Shown here one piece after another: positions 35,860-48,989 of a stretch of 64,000 nucleotides of DNA. The translations under genes and the position numbers were made by a program. The number at the start of each line of letters is the position of its first letter. Positions within the stretch are counted from its first letter, which is position 1. The notes beneath the pieces are model-generated. The model searched no databases and was not told the DNA's origin. It saw only the letters and a program-made list of their open reading frames with translations. The stretch is from Fasciola hepatica (lineage: Eukaryota; Platyhelminthes; Trematoda; Plagiorchiida; Fasciolidae): assembly GCA_948099385.1 (NCBI GenBank), contig CANUEZ040000163.1, positions 8,377,001-8,441,000 on the forward strand, read 5' to 3'.

Positions 35860-36300
35860 ACGTTAGCGAGGCAAAGCCAACGTAATTGTCCGTTCCCACT
35901 GTATGCACAGTTGGGGGTGATGATGGTTAATTTTAAGGGCCTCTGTACATCTCATTAGTCGTTGTTTGTCTGTGACATAAATGACAGTGAACGCTGTGCT
36001 CAGATTGACATGTATTCCGTAATGGATGACCTGAGTGTTCTGCGTGCGTTCGATGACGTCATTGACAGCGACTGTCCGCTCATTGTTCTTTGTAGCCAAA
36101 CGGAATAAGTTCAACCATTCTATTACGCAGTTGTCTCTACGCAGTGCAAATGTAAGTGGCTAAACACCCACACTTAAACTGGCAATTGCAATTGAACTTG
36201 GCGTGGATAGGCAGCGGATCTTTTACCGATGGTACTTTCATCCGGGAGGTTGAATAGGGAATAATGATCTTTGTGGCATAATGCGTACGATTATTGGCAC
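35860..36300 (-). pseudogene. Penelope-like element, GIY-YIG and C-terminal end, decayed
   Basis: The minus strand reads DPLPIHAKFNCNCQFKCGCL then ATYIC, a stop, then RQLRNRMVELIP, matching KCGCGA.YIGRT.RQL..R..EHIP of Penelope GIY-YIG domains. The frame 35863-36114 continues to AFTVIYVTDKQRLMRCTEAL, PQLCIQ and TLALPR, the usual C-terminal tail with the final tryptophan changed to arginine. This is the most complete endonuclease tail in the window, but it is interrupted by a stop. It belongs to the same family as 29085-29570. Confidence 0.8.
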
Positions 36301-37744
36301 AACTGAAGCATCTGCAGAGTAGGCTATTTAGGTCATCACCATTTGTAAGGTAACCGTAGGATGGTCGTCAGTTTTGGGAGGTGGCTGTGAGTGTTACGAC
36401 ATAAGTGATTTCGGATATCCGTTGGCCTCAAAAGTTTTGGATTTCGTTTAGAACTGAAATAATGTAATACACAGTATACGCCACTCGGTCATTTCTGACG
36501 GATTCCAGTTAAGTGGTGTTTGAAAGGTGGAACAGTGAACTCTGACAGAATATTTCGTCACTTGAAACCATCTAAAAATCCTCATTAGAGTAAACTTTTT
36601 GAACCAGACATGCTTGTTTCTAAAATATACAAACATCATAGTCGAATTTCCTTTCATTTAGTCGTGATTTAAGGTAGAAATTAACCTTATTGTTATAATC
36701 ATTGCTAGTATGATAGAAACGCTTAATACGCCGTGACTGGTAACTCATTGGTCCGCATGGATTATGCAAACCTTCCTCACAAGGTGAGTAGTGATCAAAA
36801 TGATAGGATAATTATTCACAACCGGAAAGTACTGCTGCTGGTTTTCCTACACTGTTCATTCTCAAGTTACATTCTATCCGAACAAGTATCAGCAGGGGGA
36901 GTAGCATGAGGTTTGGTTTGTTGAGGAAATTATTCATCAAACACTCAGCTCATCACCGAAAGCCAAACAAGCACAACAGTGTCTAACCAATACGCCTCTG
37001 CAACGCATGATGCTGGCTCCACTCGGGCGCTCGACTGATCATGCATGAGCAGTCCATGAAGTGGGACGGAAACCAATCAACCATGTTAGGCCCTGAATAA
37101 TCAAGCCAGCCTGTCAAGAAAGTGAGTAAACCGGACTCACGTGTGAATGATTTCGGAATAATGTTTTTCTCATTTTCACCCGAAATGCCACGCTGCTAAT
37201 CATCAGGATAATTTTCAACGCAGTGTGGTGATCCTTTTTGGTTTTCCACAAACAGATGATGCCATAGGCGATGCAAAGTGGATACCGGGTTCAAAGACCG
37301 ACCATGATACTACCAGGGTTTATAACGGCTTAGTGGATGGTTTACAACAATTTTCTGGGTAAACGATCGCTCATCTCTACCTGATATTTACAGCAGTGTT
37401 ACCAGAGTGTAGCAAGCTAGTACTCGAATAGTTCCAAAGCAGTGAATTATTTCTGTACTAGGTCCGAAGTTCTCCCCAAGGGGCTCACCGAAGACATCCT
37501 TATCTTATTCTGATTACGCCTACTTTCTGGGAAATTAAATCTAAAAATAAATGATGAGGCTTGGATCAGAAAAGTATTCAACCACACGCAATAAATGTGT
37601 TAGAGGCAATGCTCATAAGCATTCAGGAAATCCATTTGCGGTAGTCTTAGACTAGAAAGATTTATCCAAGGCTTCACTGCTTCAATGTTTACTGAAAATT
37701 TAAACTGATTATGAAATTATTTAACATGTAGTAATAAAGCCCAA

Positions 37745-37880
37745 CCCACATTTGAAGAGCATAGGAGCAGTTTATACACACCAAACTCCAACTGATACTC
37801 GAACCTGAGGTGCATGATCGCGCTCCACACGCGTTACCACTGAGCTATTGACCCATACGATGTGTGACCTTTCCGCGGGA
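37745..37880 (-). repeat. tRNA-derived SINE
   Basis: On the minus strand, GGGTCAATAGCTCAGTGGTAACGCG is a good A box/D-arm and GCACCTCAGGTTCGAGTATC contains a near-consensus B box (GGTTCGAGTATC). The spacing between them suits a tRNA-derived promoter. A full acceptor stem is lacking. Confidence 0.68.
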
Positions 37881-38030
37881 ACCCAAGTTAAACAAATGCA
37901 CCCGTTGAAAAGTCAAACGAACTTGGCTACTGAACCAATAAAAGTAGTAGGGGATTTAACTGTGGTAGCTTATAGATGAGGTCATTCATTGATCAAAAAG
38001 TAACCGTGATCTGATCTGGAGAGGACCTAC

Positions 38031-38169
38031 CTCGATGCATTTGAACCATACATGCGATACGATCACGTATTCGACGCCGAAGTTCATCCCAGTCTGAGGT
38101 GATCTCGCTCAGTTTGATCTTCAATCGGTCCGACAACTTCGGATGTTGTACAATCGTATTGACCACATC
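38031..38169 (-). CDS. beta-Spec: Beta-spectrin exon 5 of window (helix C)
   Basis: A 139-base exon, phase 0 in and phase 1 out (codons 179-224 and the first base of 225). The acceptor reads CTCATCGGTTAG and the donor is CGAG|GTAGGT. It encodes DVVNTIVQHPKLSDRLKIKL then SEITSDWDELRRRIRDRIAC, a textbook spectrin helix B-C with the conserved tryptophan followed by arginine-rich turns. The frame is not the longest open frame of the segment; it is fixed by the neighbouring exon phases and contains no stop. Confidence 0.92.
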
Positions 38170-39566
38170 CTAACCGATGAGGCGAATTAGGGAGGAAAAC
38201 AATTAGACCATCTGATGAATGGTGTTGGAGGAGAATCGGACGAGATGGGACTGAAAACGATAAGTAACTGGGGTGATAGAGGGCATGATGCACACAGCGA
38301 TGGTGATCGGTATGCCCTACGATCATTTCAGTCCTCTGTTTATAACATGTCCTATTTTGAAAGACTAATTAGTTATCATGTGAATAAATATGAAAAATAA
38401 TATAACAAGCAAGCCACGTGATCCAACGGAGTAGGGAATTATTCAAAGTAAAACTAGTTCAGCGAATTCGATGAAAAACAGAAGCAGGTAGATTGTTACA
38501 AAGCTCCGACAGTGAGTGAAAATGAATGATGGCTTAAATAACGGTGTTTGTCAAGTTTTTGTAAGTACCCAGTTATGTGGAGGACTCCGTGCTTGTGAAC
38601 CTGGGTTACCAAAGATAAACTAGTGACATAAGACGGAATAGGAGATAATCGCCTCAAAATTAGAATGATGCTGCAACTTTGAAGTTAGGGGTGATTGGGC
38701 TTCAGGGCGAATGGTTTTTACGATGGATCCGATCCCGTTTAGATTGGCAGTGACAACTAAAACCACTGCAATGCGCAAAGTTGTCAAGAACCAAGTTGTT
38801 CAGAGAGATACAGACAGACAGAAAGATAGATGCCGTAACATAAGACCTGCTGAATTTTATTTTCTTCCAGGCACTACCGGTGATTCACTACGAGAAACAT
38901 ATATGATTTGGACGCTTCAGATATTTGCTAGTGATGAGTAGAGCTTAAACAACTTTATGTAACACGTCTCTACACTGATTTTACCAAAAACAATTCAATA
39001 CTTGAATCAAATAAACAGCTGTGCCTATCAGGTGATTGAGTATAACTTAATGTGGCCTTCCTTCACACGCGTAATTATCGTTGCACACCATGACATGGGT
39101 GCCGCCAATTTTATGTTTATCCAGTGCTAATGCTGATCGGTTTTAATGCTGGTGGTTGAAACACATTATGATCCATTATTTCCTTTACTCATTGTACAAC
39201 ACATATTCAACGTTTACGGAACAGACGGTGCCAACTGAAAAGTTACCGTACTGAAGAATAACCAGTGGCAGTAGAACACTGAATCAATAAGTCCAGGGTT
39301 GAGTTTCGCCAAAACGATTTTTCGACCTCCACTGGTCTCAATGCTGAACAAATTCGGTGTGTGTCATATTTGTCCAATCCATCGTACTCTATGCCTATGA
39401 ACACAGACCTAAAATAGGCACAGTCCCCTCGATCGGCTTTATGATGAGGATTCACTTCTTTCCATTTTCTCTGAATTGATTACTAGCTTTCAGGTCCCAT
39501 CATTTTTACCTGGGTCACCCTAACGTTTCTGGGATGGCCCATGAACCTCGAGAAAAGACTTCGAAC

Positions 39567-39626
<60 letters not shown>

Positions 39627-39802
39627 GGAATATCGTCTTCCTTTGACCCATTGCAGAAGAACAAGAAGAACATTGTGGGTAGATTTGATATTGACCATCA
39701 ATTTCACGTTCTTTCAACCAGGTACCACCGCACATTATATATGGTTACATGAAGTTAAAACAATAAACAACTCCATACGTATAAAATCAGTCTGTTTCTC
39801 AC
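38170..39802. other. Beta-spectrin intron between exons 4 and 5 (1.6 kb)
   Basis: No gene or transposon is recognised. A TA microsatellite lies at 39570-39622. Confidence 0.7.
39570..39622 (+). repeat. AT microsatellite
   Basis: An uninterrupted AT run of about 26 units, some 180 bases downstream (in gene sense) of exon 4. Confidence 0.97.
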
Positions 39803-39988
39803 TTGGAAGACTTGTTGTATACGTTGGGTATGCATATCCATTTCGGATTCCAGCTGTCGAAGCTGCGCATACTGTTTCCCGACAAAAGGTCGATAGGCTT
39901 CTTTTTCCTCAGGAGTAATGTGACTGGTAGCCATCGTTTGATCCACTTCGTCTAAACGTTCCTTCTTTTCACAAAGCCACTCTTGAAT
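39803..39988 (-). CDS. beta-Spec: Beta-spectrin exon 4 of window (helices A-B)
   Basis: A 186-base exon, phase 0 on both sides (codons 117-178). The acceptor is strong (CCCTCTCTCTCATTCCAG) and the donor is GTGAGA. The product starts IQEWLCEKKERLDEVDQTMA and continues through a charged helix to MDMHTQRIQQVFQ. With the previous exon it gives F.DML....IQEWL.EK, the usual helix A tryptophan signature (FL.D..EL..WI.EK in vertebrates). The intron upstream of it is the largest in the window, about 13.4 kb, and is filled with retroelement debris. Confidence 0.92.
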
Positions 39989-41399
39989 CTGGAATGAGAG
40001 AGAGGGCTGCATTTGGACGAACTCAAGTTGATGATATCTAGGTGAGGTAATACTTCACACGTGAGGCCAATGGAACGTTAGCGAAAAAATCACCTAACGC
40101 ACTATCACCATCACCACAGTGATGCAATCAAGTGAAGATCACTGAAGGGTTCCAACCATCAGCCTCTGGTTCTTTGCTATGATGGAGAAGTGAGTTTCCA
40201 TTTTGGAGATATGACCATGACGGTAAGTGAGATGGTGCGTGTTAACTCACCGTTGGTAGACAGCCAAGTCACGTTGGCAGTCAGCACTGGTGCAGTACCA
40301 GGTCCAAGGCTTCAGACAAAGAAATCTAGTGACAGAACAGCCTATTGATGAGGTGGATCGATAGAATGAGAGATCGATCGTGTCAGCGTTGTTTAAGCCT
40401 TAAGGCTTGGTTGTCCGCACCAGTCAGATCAATGCGGTGAGGACAACGACTGGGTACTTAGACCAGCGTCCTTTACATCCACTGTTTTGCACTAAAACAC
40501 GAGATGATTTGGAGGCAGAATGGAATTCTGACAAGAATTAGTGGGACAGCTGAAAACAGTAACCAACTGACAGCTTACTAACCACCACTACAAACACACT
40601 CGGATTGGGCGAATGCGCCTTTTTAAACAATTTGACGCAATAGGAAACTCCAAGTAAAAGTAAAATTTCCATTTTCCCAGTCATCAAATCAACGCGGACC
40701 ACAGAACCAGCAAATATGGCTGCGAGGTTTGGGGTGACTATCCCCATAGATTTCGAGTAATGCTATAATTTGTGTTATGATCATTCTTAGTATTAACAAT
40801 ATGCGTCAAGCATGGTGATGAGTCAGGCGCCAGCAAATTGTTATCTTTCACCAACAGCTCCAGTATGTGGGTAGCTGATTTATTTCTAGGGCTTCGCAGA
40901 AGCATATCTTGTTCGTCACTTTAGACGTTGGTCAATCCTTCATTTTCACGATGATGGAAGAGGTTGATCGTAGGTTGTATAGCAGTGCTGTGACTAGTTC
41001 CTTATTCAAAGTCATCACTTTGATACCCTGAGGACCTATGCTGAACAGGTTCAGGATATTTTGACTGATCAGTGGTGCTGGTCTAGAGCAAAGCTTAGAG
41101 ATTTAAAATGCTGCCAGTGCCGGTTATTTGGTGGTAGACTATCATCCGGCTCGTTGCCATATCCGAACTAAAACTCTAACGGCTATTTTATTCGTCGTCC
41201 CTAATAATGAAATGGGCATTCGAGACCAGTGTGTATGCCCCTTCTACTGCACTGTTAAACATTGTGAGAGAATTGTGCAAGTCTGTGCACAACTCTGCAT
41301 TTTACTCCTGACTCACAGTCAGGCATTATTACTTGCTCATTACTTCGTTCACTGTAAGGATAATACAAGCCAAGTGCTCCTGTTCTGCATCTACGAAAA

Positions 41400-41925
41400 C
41401 ATAACCCACAGTCAAATACCTCGGCGTTTTACTTGCCCACAAACTGTCGTGGTCTGTGCATGTCAGTGAGGTGTTTTGCAAGGTTAAGAACCTGTCCTAT
41501 TTCTCCATCAGATCGCGTATGCTCTCTGTAATCCCTTAAACGTATTTCAAAAATTTGTAACCTCTCGCATTATTCCTCACTGGATTTATTGCTCCCAAGT
41601 AATCATCCCCGGATTGCTGAAAAAGATTTCCGTTTGATCATAGAATCCATAAAACACGTCTCTAGATGTAGAGGCATACCTACAGTTACACTTGTTGGCA
41701 CCATCATAAGCAAACATTTTTGTGCATGTGACAGTTTTACCTCCGAAATTCTCTCTGATTCCCATCATCCCCAACACAGTGAACCTACGAGGGCTGTGTC
41801 TGCATCTTTCACATGCTCAAAGTTTAAACTGCTGTTCACCCGCACTTCTGCATATCGTGATTCCGTTTTGCCATATCTCACTCGTCCACTTTTTGGTCGC
41901 AAGAAGATTCTCTCAGAACTATGAA
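41400..41925 (+). pseudogene. CR1-like non-LTR retrotransposon, ORF2 C-terminus
   Basis: The plus strand reads TVKYLGVLLAHKLSWSVHVS at 41410, the YLGV.LD..LSW..H. block that follows the RT thumb in CR1/jockey-type elements, then FCKVKNLSYFIRSRM. After a frame change, 41589-41924 gives AEKDFRLIIESIKHVSRCRG, LVGTIISKHFCACDSFTSEI and SKFKLLFTRTSAYRDSVLPY, ending KKILSEL and a stop. This C-terminal tail with ARTSAYR.S.LPYL is typical of fluke non-LTR elements. The original stop appears preserved, so the 3' end of the element lies just beyond. The RT core is absent. Confidence 0.8.
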
Positions 41926-43179
41926 AAAGCTTGGATGTCGAACAACAGTCCGTTTTGCACATTTCTTCCTTTGTTGAGATTATGCACACGTTGTATTATT
42001 TTATCCACAGACATGGTGCAAAAAGGCTGAAGATCCACCTTTTTGGGTGCACAAATCAACTACTGACTTCATTTGACTTGACTCAATGAATTCTGACCGT
42101 GGGTTGAGTAGAGAGCATGTGATCAAACATCTGTGGTCGAGTATTGTTGCTCCAACCATCTCGATTTATCTCATTATTGACTATCAAACGTACGTCACAG
42201 AGACTGTGTTCTCCATTCGCTCGCGATTCCTTTCACTCGATTTTAGTGACTAGACAGTTTTATCGAGGGGCTGACCTCATCTGATAGTCTCATGATCAAT
42301 AACGGTCAAGATTTATCCGGTTGTTTTTCAATGACAATGTGTGCTTCAACAGTGACATACAATGACGCCGAACCTATCGCAGGGTTTGATTAGATCATTC
42401 TTCTTCTGGTAAACTTTGGACGAAAATACAGTAGACATCCCGGTGAGGTCTGAATTCTTGTCAAAATGCTCTTTAAAAGGCAACACGGTGAGAAAGCACA
42501 AAGTAAAGTCAGACTCATGCAGGGAATCTACCCGACAATAAAAGTGGCTTTGGAAGCTGCAAGAGATCGTGAAAAGGATTAGCAAACAGCTGATATGTCA
42601 CCTAGGCTAAGGGCTCCACGTACTGTACGAAAGTTAAACGAAAACTGCATGGCAAAACATACCTACAAGGGGTTTATTTCCTTGAGGAACAGATTTATGC
42701 GAAATGTGACGAAACTAGTAATCCAAAAGAGTTGTCACCAAGGAAGCTGATTGAATTTGTTCTCATTTCCTCCCCACTGTTAACAGGTTCATTCAAATAA
42801 CTTTTAATCCGTAAAATATCCCTGATTAGGGGGAGTGGTATTCACCAAACTGGTACAAAGGAAACGAATGCCCGAAATACAATGCACATAGTGCACGTTA
42901 ATTACCCTGAATATATTTCTGAACGAACTTTAGTACATCGAATGTCCTCTGAGATCAGAATTTATGACGCCGATCATTTTAACAGTCGTCACCGAAGCAC
43001 CCACAAGATGCGGTAGAAAGTGTGAAGCTTTTAGTATTTGTCTTTAAGACCATAGTGGTGCAATGAATTGTGTAATGCAAATAAAGTTGCTACATATTTT
43101 AGCCTCAAGTGTTAGCCCACCACCCACCAAAGCTCCATTATCTAACCCGTCTACCAATGGCCAATAGTTAAGTTGTTTT

Positions 43180-43402
43180 TGTGTCCAAAGACGTACCCGA
43201 CTGTTTTCAACAACAGACATTCATCAAGGTACCATTCTATTACTCTGTTCCTCTACAACGTATTCATTGTGCGCGCCTGGGCATTGTGTTTCCGTGTACA
43301 AAGTATACGGATGATACCGTGTTTCTTTCTGGAGGTACCAAAGAATTCATCGTGACTAATTTCTCAAGAGGTCTTCTTCAATATCATACTAGCTTGAAAT
43401 AA
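43180..43402 (+). pseudogene. Non-LTR reverse transcriptase fragment with YTDD box
   Basis: A 73-codon frame reads ARLGIVFPCTKYTDDTVFLS then GGTKEFIVTNFSRGLLQYHT. The Y-x-D-D followed by V.LS fits the RT catalytic box of non-LTR elements (YADDTVLLS), with the preceding hydrophobic strand. The fragment is too short to assign to a clade. Confidence 0.55.
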
Positions 43403-44089
43403 AACTGCCGGTTGCCTACCTTGTTCGGGGAATTGACTTTCACGGAACATGTTGTCACATACTCGCTGGTGGCATTAGAAGGCAAACAGGTTCCTTGTCC
43501 ACGGCTTGTTAAGCAGCCAAACCTCTGGACACCCTGATTTTTTGTGGCTCATCAAGTCAAGAATTTCCAGAAGCTCTGTGATTGTTGAGCTTGGTATTTA
43601 GTTAGTAATTCGATTCACCATCAACCTAGGTGATAACATCCATGCGCATAGTTCCTTATTTGAAATCACAAACTGAAAAGAACAATGATCCTGATTGGAC
43701 TGAGTTAGGAAGTGAGATGGATAATGGAAAACAGATACTGGTTCACTTGTGTTGTTCGACGTGTGAAGTGACCCATCAACTGTGCTATGCCATTAGTTTG
43801 ACCACACACGGTACGAACAGATCCCAATGCAGCGTAAGAATGCATTTATTTGGTGCATGACCAACAGAATTTCCGGAATATTTTCACCTGTCGCAATTGG
43901 CCAAGTGTCTCTTGAATTGAAGGGGATATTCGATACAATAATTAGAATAGAAATCGGTCTGCTTATCAATTTCATTGAAAAGGGAGTGGGCTTACAGGCC
44001 GACATCAGTACGAAACAGATCCAGAACATCTCAAAAACTATTTTCTATATTACTGATTTTTATTTTATTTCTACCTAAAATTGCGCTTT

Positions 44090-44470
44090 CGCTTTGCAGA
44101 TAAAACAAGCTCTCAGTGAATCTCAGCTATTATACTTCTAACTGATTTGCTCCTGTGGTGCAACCTACGTTGACCGTACTTCATATGCTTCCTTGATCGC
44201 ATTCTGGAACACCACACTAGCTGACTTATTTCAGGCCTGTGAAGAAGCAGTCACCGCTCGAGTTGCCGTCATCAGCTATCCGACTGGCACGTGTTAGTCA
44301 ATCATGTCCCTCTACGTGGTGACAGGAGTGCATGCAAAAAATGTCAAGCATCGTCCATTGCACACCACCCAGGTGATCGTGATTTGGTTGAACCACTCGT
44401 GCTCCCTTTCTGTCTGCGTCATGAGCAGTCAGTCAGAGCTCTGGGTCCACATCGGCCGTACATGATCAAA
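44090..44470 (+). pseudogene. Penelope-like GIY-YIG endonuclease fragment
   Basis: In the plus frame, ICSCGATYVDRTSYASLIAF resembles the C.CG..YIGRT...L..R. start of the Penelope GIY-YIG domain; the glycine of YIG is replaced by aspartate. Downstream the sequence shifts frame. It has the opposite orientation to the copies at 29.3 and 36.0 kb. Confidence 0.55.
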
Positions 44471-45330
44471 CTACTGACATAACACAGTTGACCAGTCATT
44501 TCACGTACCACTTGACAAAGATGAATCAGTGTCTGTCTTCGATAATCTCTCTCCTACTATCAAACTTATACATACCTGATTAATCATATGAATGTGCTTT
44601 ATTTGAATAGTAGATGAATCACAAAAACAGAATTGTTCACCACTGTTTTCTAATGTCGCGGTAAAACTTTGCTGATATCTTAACTGTTAGAGAAGTCACA
44701 GGCCGCGAGTCGAAAACCGACCGATGGACTTCCTCTTACTGGATAGTTGCTGTACCAGCTCTACCGGCTTCTCTTGTCACTAATGAAAAATTCTGTCATG
44801 AAACTGTTCAATGCTTATCCGATAGACGCACGAGTACCTGTGTGTACAGGCCCACACAGGAAACAAGTGAAGAACGGCACTGATATGCACCTTTTATTCT
44901 CGTACTAAGCAGCACATTGGCGTAACTATATAATTTTGCATCCATGATAACGAACACAAAGTGGCGAGGCTCTAGGACGATAACTTTTTTTGTCTTCTCT
45001 GATGCAGCGAGCAATTATGCTCCAAATGCAGATAAAACCCTATTCTTGGCACAACCAGTCGGTCAAAACCGTTATGGAATAAAGCTCTCTGGACGAAAAA
45101 GAAGCACGATTTATTTGCACTGAAGTCTCCCAAATAAAAGTAGAAAAACAGCTTTCGTACAAATTACTAATCATTAGGTCTACATTCAATCATCCGAATC
45201 TCTCACAGTTTCTTCGGCGTAGGGTCAACCATGCTGGAAATGAAATCAGTTTCCACCTCATGCTCCATCAAGTGTTCAATTTTCGACACCAATAATCAGT
45301 GCATGGTTAGCCCACTGACTTCTCTGTCAT

Positions 45331-45378
45331 TCTGTCTCTCTCTCTCTCCCTCTCTCTCTCTCTCTCCTCTCTCTCTCC
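45331..45378 (+). repeat. CT-rich microsatellite
   Basis: A TCTC run interrupted by two CC steps. Confidence 0.95.
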
Positions 45379-47439
45379 AGAATAACGAACATTTTCGATT
45401 ACATTGAAATCTGGGCTATTGGAGGTTAATTGTATGAAATGGGCCGCAATTTTGAGCATACTTTGACAAGTTTAAAAGTGAATATGGAACAGAAAATCAT
45501 TTTGCATAAATAGATTTACAAGCTGCTCATGACAGATGGGATGTAGCACTGTTCTGAAAAACTATTACCTATCAAGATGGTACGCTTTTGTAGGATTTGG
45601 GGGATTTTTCAGTCATATCGAGGAAGATATCCTCATTTGAAATTCGCCAACGAGGCTAAACATGATAAGCCTCGATCCGAAAAATAATAATGTTGACAAA
45701 CGTGATAATTTTGTATTCGGTGGGATGATTTATCGAGTGAATTTCCTTAACACAAATGACTATTCTGACCCTACCACTGTCCGTCGCATTCTAAACCCTA
45801 GCCTGAAAATAAACCCATTGCCTAAATGACAGGCTTCGTGATTTGAATTGCCCAATCAAATCAATACATGCCCTCTTTTGTTGGGCTTTCAGTGCAGGTT
45901 TTTTGCCATCTGTCGTTGGCCGTCCTTGGAACTGCAGCTGCCCTATCTGGAACAGGAAATAAGACAGCCTGGGTATATTCTCACTCTAGATTAGGGACAA
46001 GGATTTACAGCATTGTTTTTGAGCGTAATGCGCACACAATCGTCTGCTTACTTTAGTGTGTTGTGGTCTCCTGTCTCCGAAATGTGTATCTATGGGAGAC
46101 TTTATGGGAATTTTCAGATAACTGATGATCCTGTTCAACTTAGAACACTGGACCCATTGCAGAAAATCCCAAATGGTGAGCCTTTGCAATTCTACTTCAG
46201 TACGTTTCAAGGCGATGTCAAGAAAATTCAGCTTTATTGTATCCTATTATCACTATAGCGATAACAATATAAGCGATTTACAGAGCACACGAAAATGATG
46301 CCAGCTCTCACACTGATGCGAATGGGAGTTTCCTTCTTCGGTGAGTTCGACAGTCATCCTAAAGAAGAACTTATAAACATTTAACGTGCAATCGCCCTAA
46401 TATGGAAGAATTTTTCTAGATATTCTCCTGTCGGCACGATTACAAAAACATTTCACTTTAAAAACCTACTTCTATTGAAATATTTAAATGAGAAGACTAT
46501 CCAAATACAACTGAAGATAATAAATTTGGTCCTATTTACCAACTTTATCGTATTTCGATACCTTGGTAATTATTAGCTTTTACTGCTCAGAATATTGTAT
46601 TCCGGCAATCAGGGTCACATACATTCAACCATTCATAGCGCAGTGTAGAATCAACTTATGTGGCAGCAAACTTTCCCTTCATTCGTGTCATACACCGATG
46701 CCGTGTTGCACTTTGATTGAGCCAGGAAACACTGAAATATATACTGGGAACGTTTTCAGTGCATACCAGTCGATTTTTCCTGTATGTGTGTGTGCCATTT
46801 TGCCTGGGCTTTAGTTCTTTATCCCAATGAGAATAATCACTTTGATTGTAGTTTGTACAGTGTAAGCATTGGAACTAATAAGCTAGTGTATATCGGAAAG
46901 TCTATGCTTCATACTTATATTTTCTAGTTGAAAAATAAATTGCTACTTCCACGAGAGTTGAGTCGATCACTTCCCATGAACTCTATAGGCATCATCGAAA
47001 AGTTTTCTTTATGGGTTTTGAAGCTTCAGACACGATTTTTGTAACCTCATTGAACCACCAACACCTCAACCACAACAACTATGCTGAGGAGCCAACAACT
47101 GTCTCCAATTATTCCCGATCTCATGTTGAATAGTGGGTAACACCGTGTTGTCAGGATTGTTTGTAATCTGTGAACTTTTCGGTCACCGCAAGTAGCTTTT
47201 CCCATTACAAGTTGATATTCTTCCTCTTGCGGATTTTATGGCTGACAATGCTGCAGGCGATCTGTACGAGTTTCCTAATAACCTCTGTTGATATTCCAAT
47301 ATTGGTGAACCAATCGGGAGCGAGCTCAGCTCAGATGAACCAAAGGATCATGGTTCATCGCGCTCGTCACATCTATGATCTTCTATTCTTTTTTTGCCCT
47401 TTTATTTCCCGTTTTATCGTATAACAAAGAAATACAGTT

Positions 47440-47550
47440 TTAGCAGGGGGGCCAATTTGAGGCTGCCAACCGCAGAGAATGACCGGTGGTGGAAGCCAGA
47501 TTCGAAGGATCTAAAGTCCATCACGATGACCGTTTGACCAATTGCAACAC
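47440..47550 (-). repeat. tRNA-derived SINE, family shared with 57.1 and 62.1 kb
   Basis: On the minus strand, GGTCAAACGGTCATCGTGATGG, GATCCTTCGAATCTGGCTTCC and GGTTGGCAGCCTCAAATTGG follow the same order as in the copies at 57072-57213 and 62008-62160. Confidence 0.7.
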
Positions 47551-47959
47551 AACCAACGGCTTTTCAAATGTACCATGGTTCCTGTCCTGTCGGCCGCCGC
47601 TAACTGACGGTGACCTTCTTTTTGAAATGTTGTACCACTTATGTGTTATGAATTGAGAAGGGTAGTGAAACAATATTTCTATGGAGTTGATAAGGTTGTT
47701 TAGATCAATGTTCGGAATATCATTAGATCTGTACGAAGGGTGCTGATAGTAAGTTCTACGAATATTAAGAATATTCGAACACGGCTGTTGATCTTCTAGC
47801 TATGTGATTGCTAGCTGAGTGGCTAACTCTTTAGCTTAATGTGATCACGGTATCATTGAGAATGTTGATAAAAACAAAATTAACAACAATACTGATATCG
47901 AAGATGAAAAAAATGAAAACAATTATTTACTTACTGCATTGTGCAACTGTGTGATACAA

Positions 47960-48300
47960 CACTGCCGTAAGGGGGAAGTGGAGAATTGGGAGTCCATCTC
48001 GGGGACAAGGCGAGAGTTGTTCGGAAAAGTGTACTTGTTTATAAAAGATACGCAGATGATAAACTAATTGGTACATACAGCCCAGAAGAAGTGACATGTA
48101 TCTTGGAAAAGGTCAATAGCTTCACGATGGGAACAGAAGTTAACGACGCATGGAATCTCTCAGTTATAAATCTGGTCCGGAGAGAAGATGGAACAGTGTC
48201 CCGATTCATCTATCGAGAAACACACTGGGGCTGACGAGTTTTGTATCTCTGGAGTAAAAATGGGGCCTGGTTTGAAGGCATTTCAATGGGATACGAGGGA
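47960..48300 (+). pseudogene. Penelope-like reverse transcriptase fragment (YADD box)
   Basis: The frame 47986-48234 contains YKRYADDKLIGTYSPEEVTC then ILEKVNSF, the RYVDD.F....P..V..IL...N catalytic block of Penelope RTs, with YADD intact. It continues VRREDGTVSRFIYRETHWG, matching the later V.R..DG.....VYRK.TWTG block. The GIY-YIG part does not follow directly. Confidence 0.72.
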
Positions 48301-48989
48301 TTTGCCCTAAGGATAAGATTGATCGGGAATCGCAAAAACTAAAGGGACAATCTAGCGACAGACGCTCATCCTGACCATCTTCTGTGGACGTGGAAAACAG
48401 CGACAAGAAAACGAATCACTCTATGCCCTTCGTTAAAGAACGATGACCTGAGCTGTGTGCTCAAACGACAGCTTTCTTCAGTGGCTGTCCGAACACACAG
48501 TGCGGCCGACCTCAACATTGCTCATCGAATAAGCAGAATATGAATATACCCAGGCAAACGAACGCTCACCCCTGTCAGCTATCTCTAATTTGTTTGACGA
48601 ATTCAAATGTAGGCTAGGGGAACCATCTGCACTGACAAAACAGAGCTGTAATAGAGTAGCCGAATGACTGAAAGTATTACGAAATGAGTTTAGTGTGCGA
48701 CGGCATCTCTAATGTCGGGCCCAAAAGCCTGCTGAGAATGTCAAAACGACATAAGAACACGTCATCCAAAGCTTGTCATCTTTTGTCGAAACAACAATAA
48801 TTTGGCTGGAATACTGCATTTCGAGTCTTCTACGCAACAAGGAACCGAAGATTTTTCAGATTGTACACATTCTGTACAGCAAAAAGGAAAGAAAATGGGA
48901 ATACAGGGGAACATTATTGGACTCTAAAGCAGAAATGCAAATGTTTTGGAAAGCTGACTGTAAGCCGTGACTCGATCTGAGGTACGGTT

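Larger units (their letters stand above)
32372..38030. other. Beta-spectrin intron between exons 5 and 6 (5.7 kb)
   Basis: Holds RTE (33330-33545), Merlin (34240-34790) and Penelope (35860-36300) relics, a GT-rich patch near 35.3 kb and a SINE (37745-37880). Bases 32400-33300 and 36400-37700 show no recognised feature. Confidence 0.7.
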
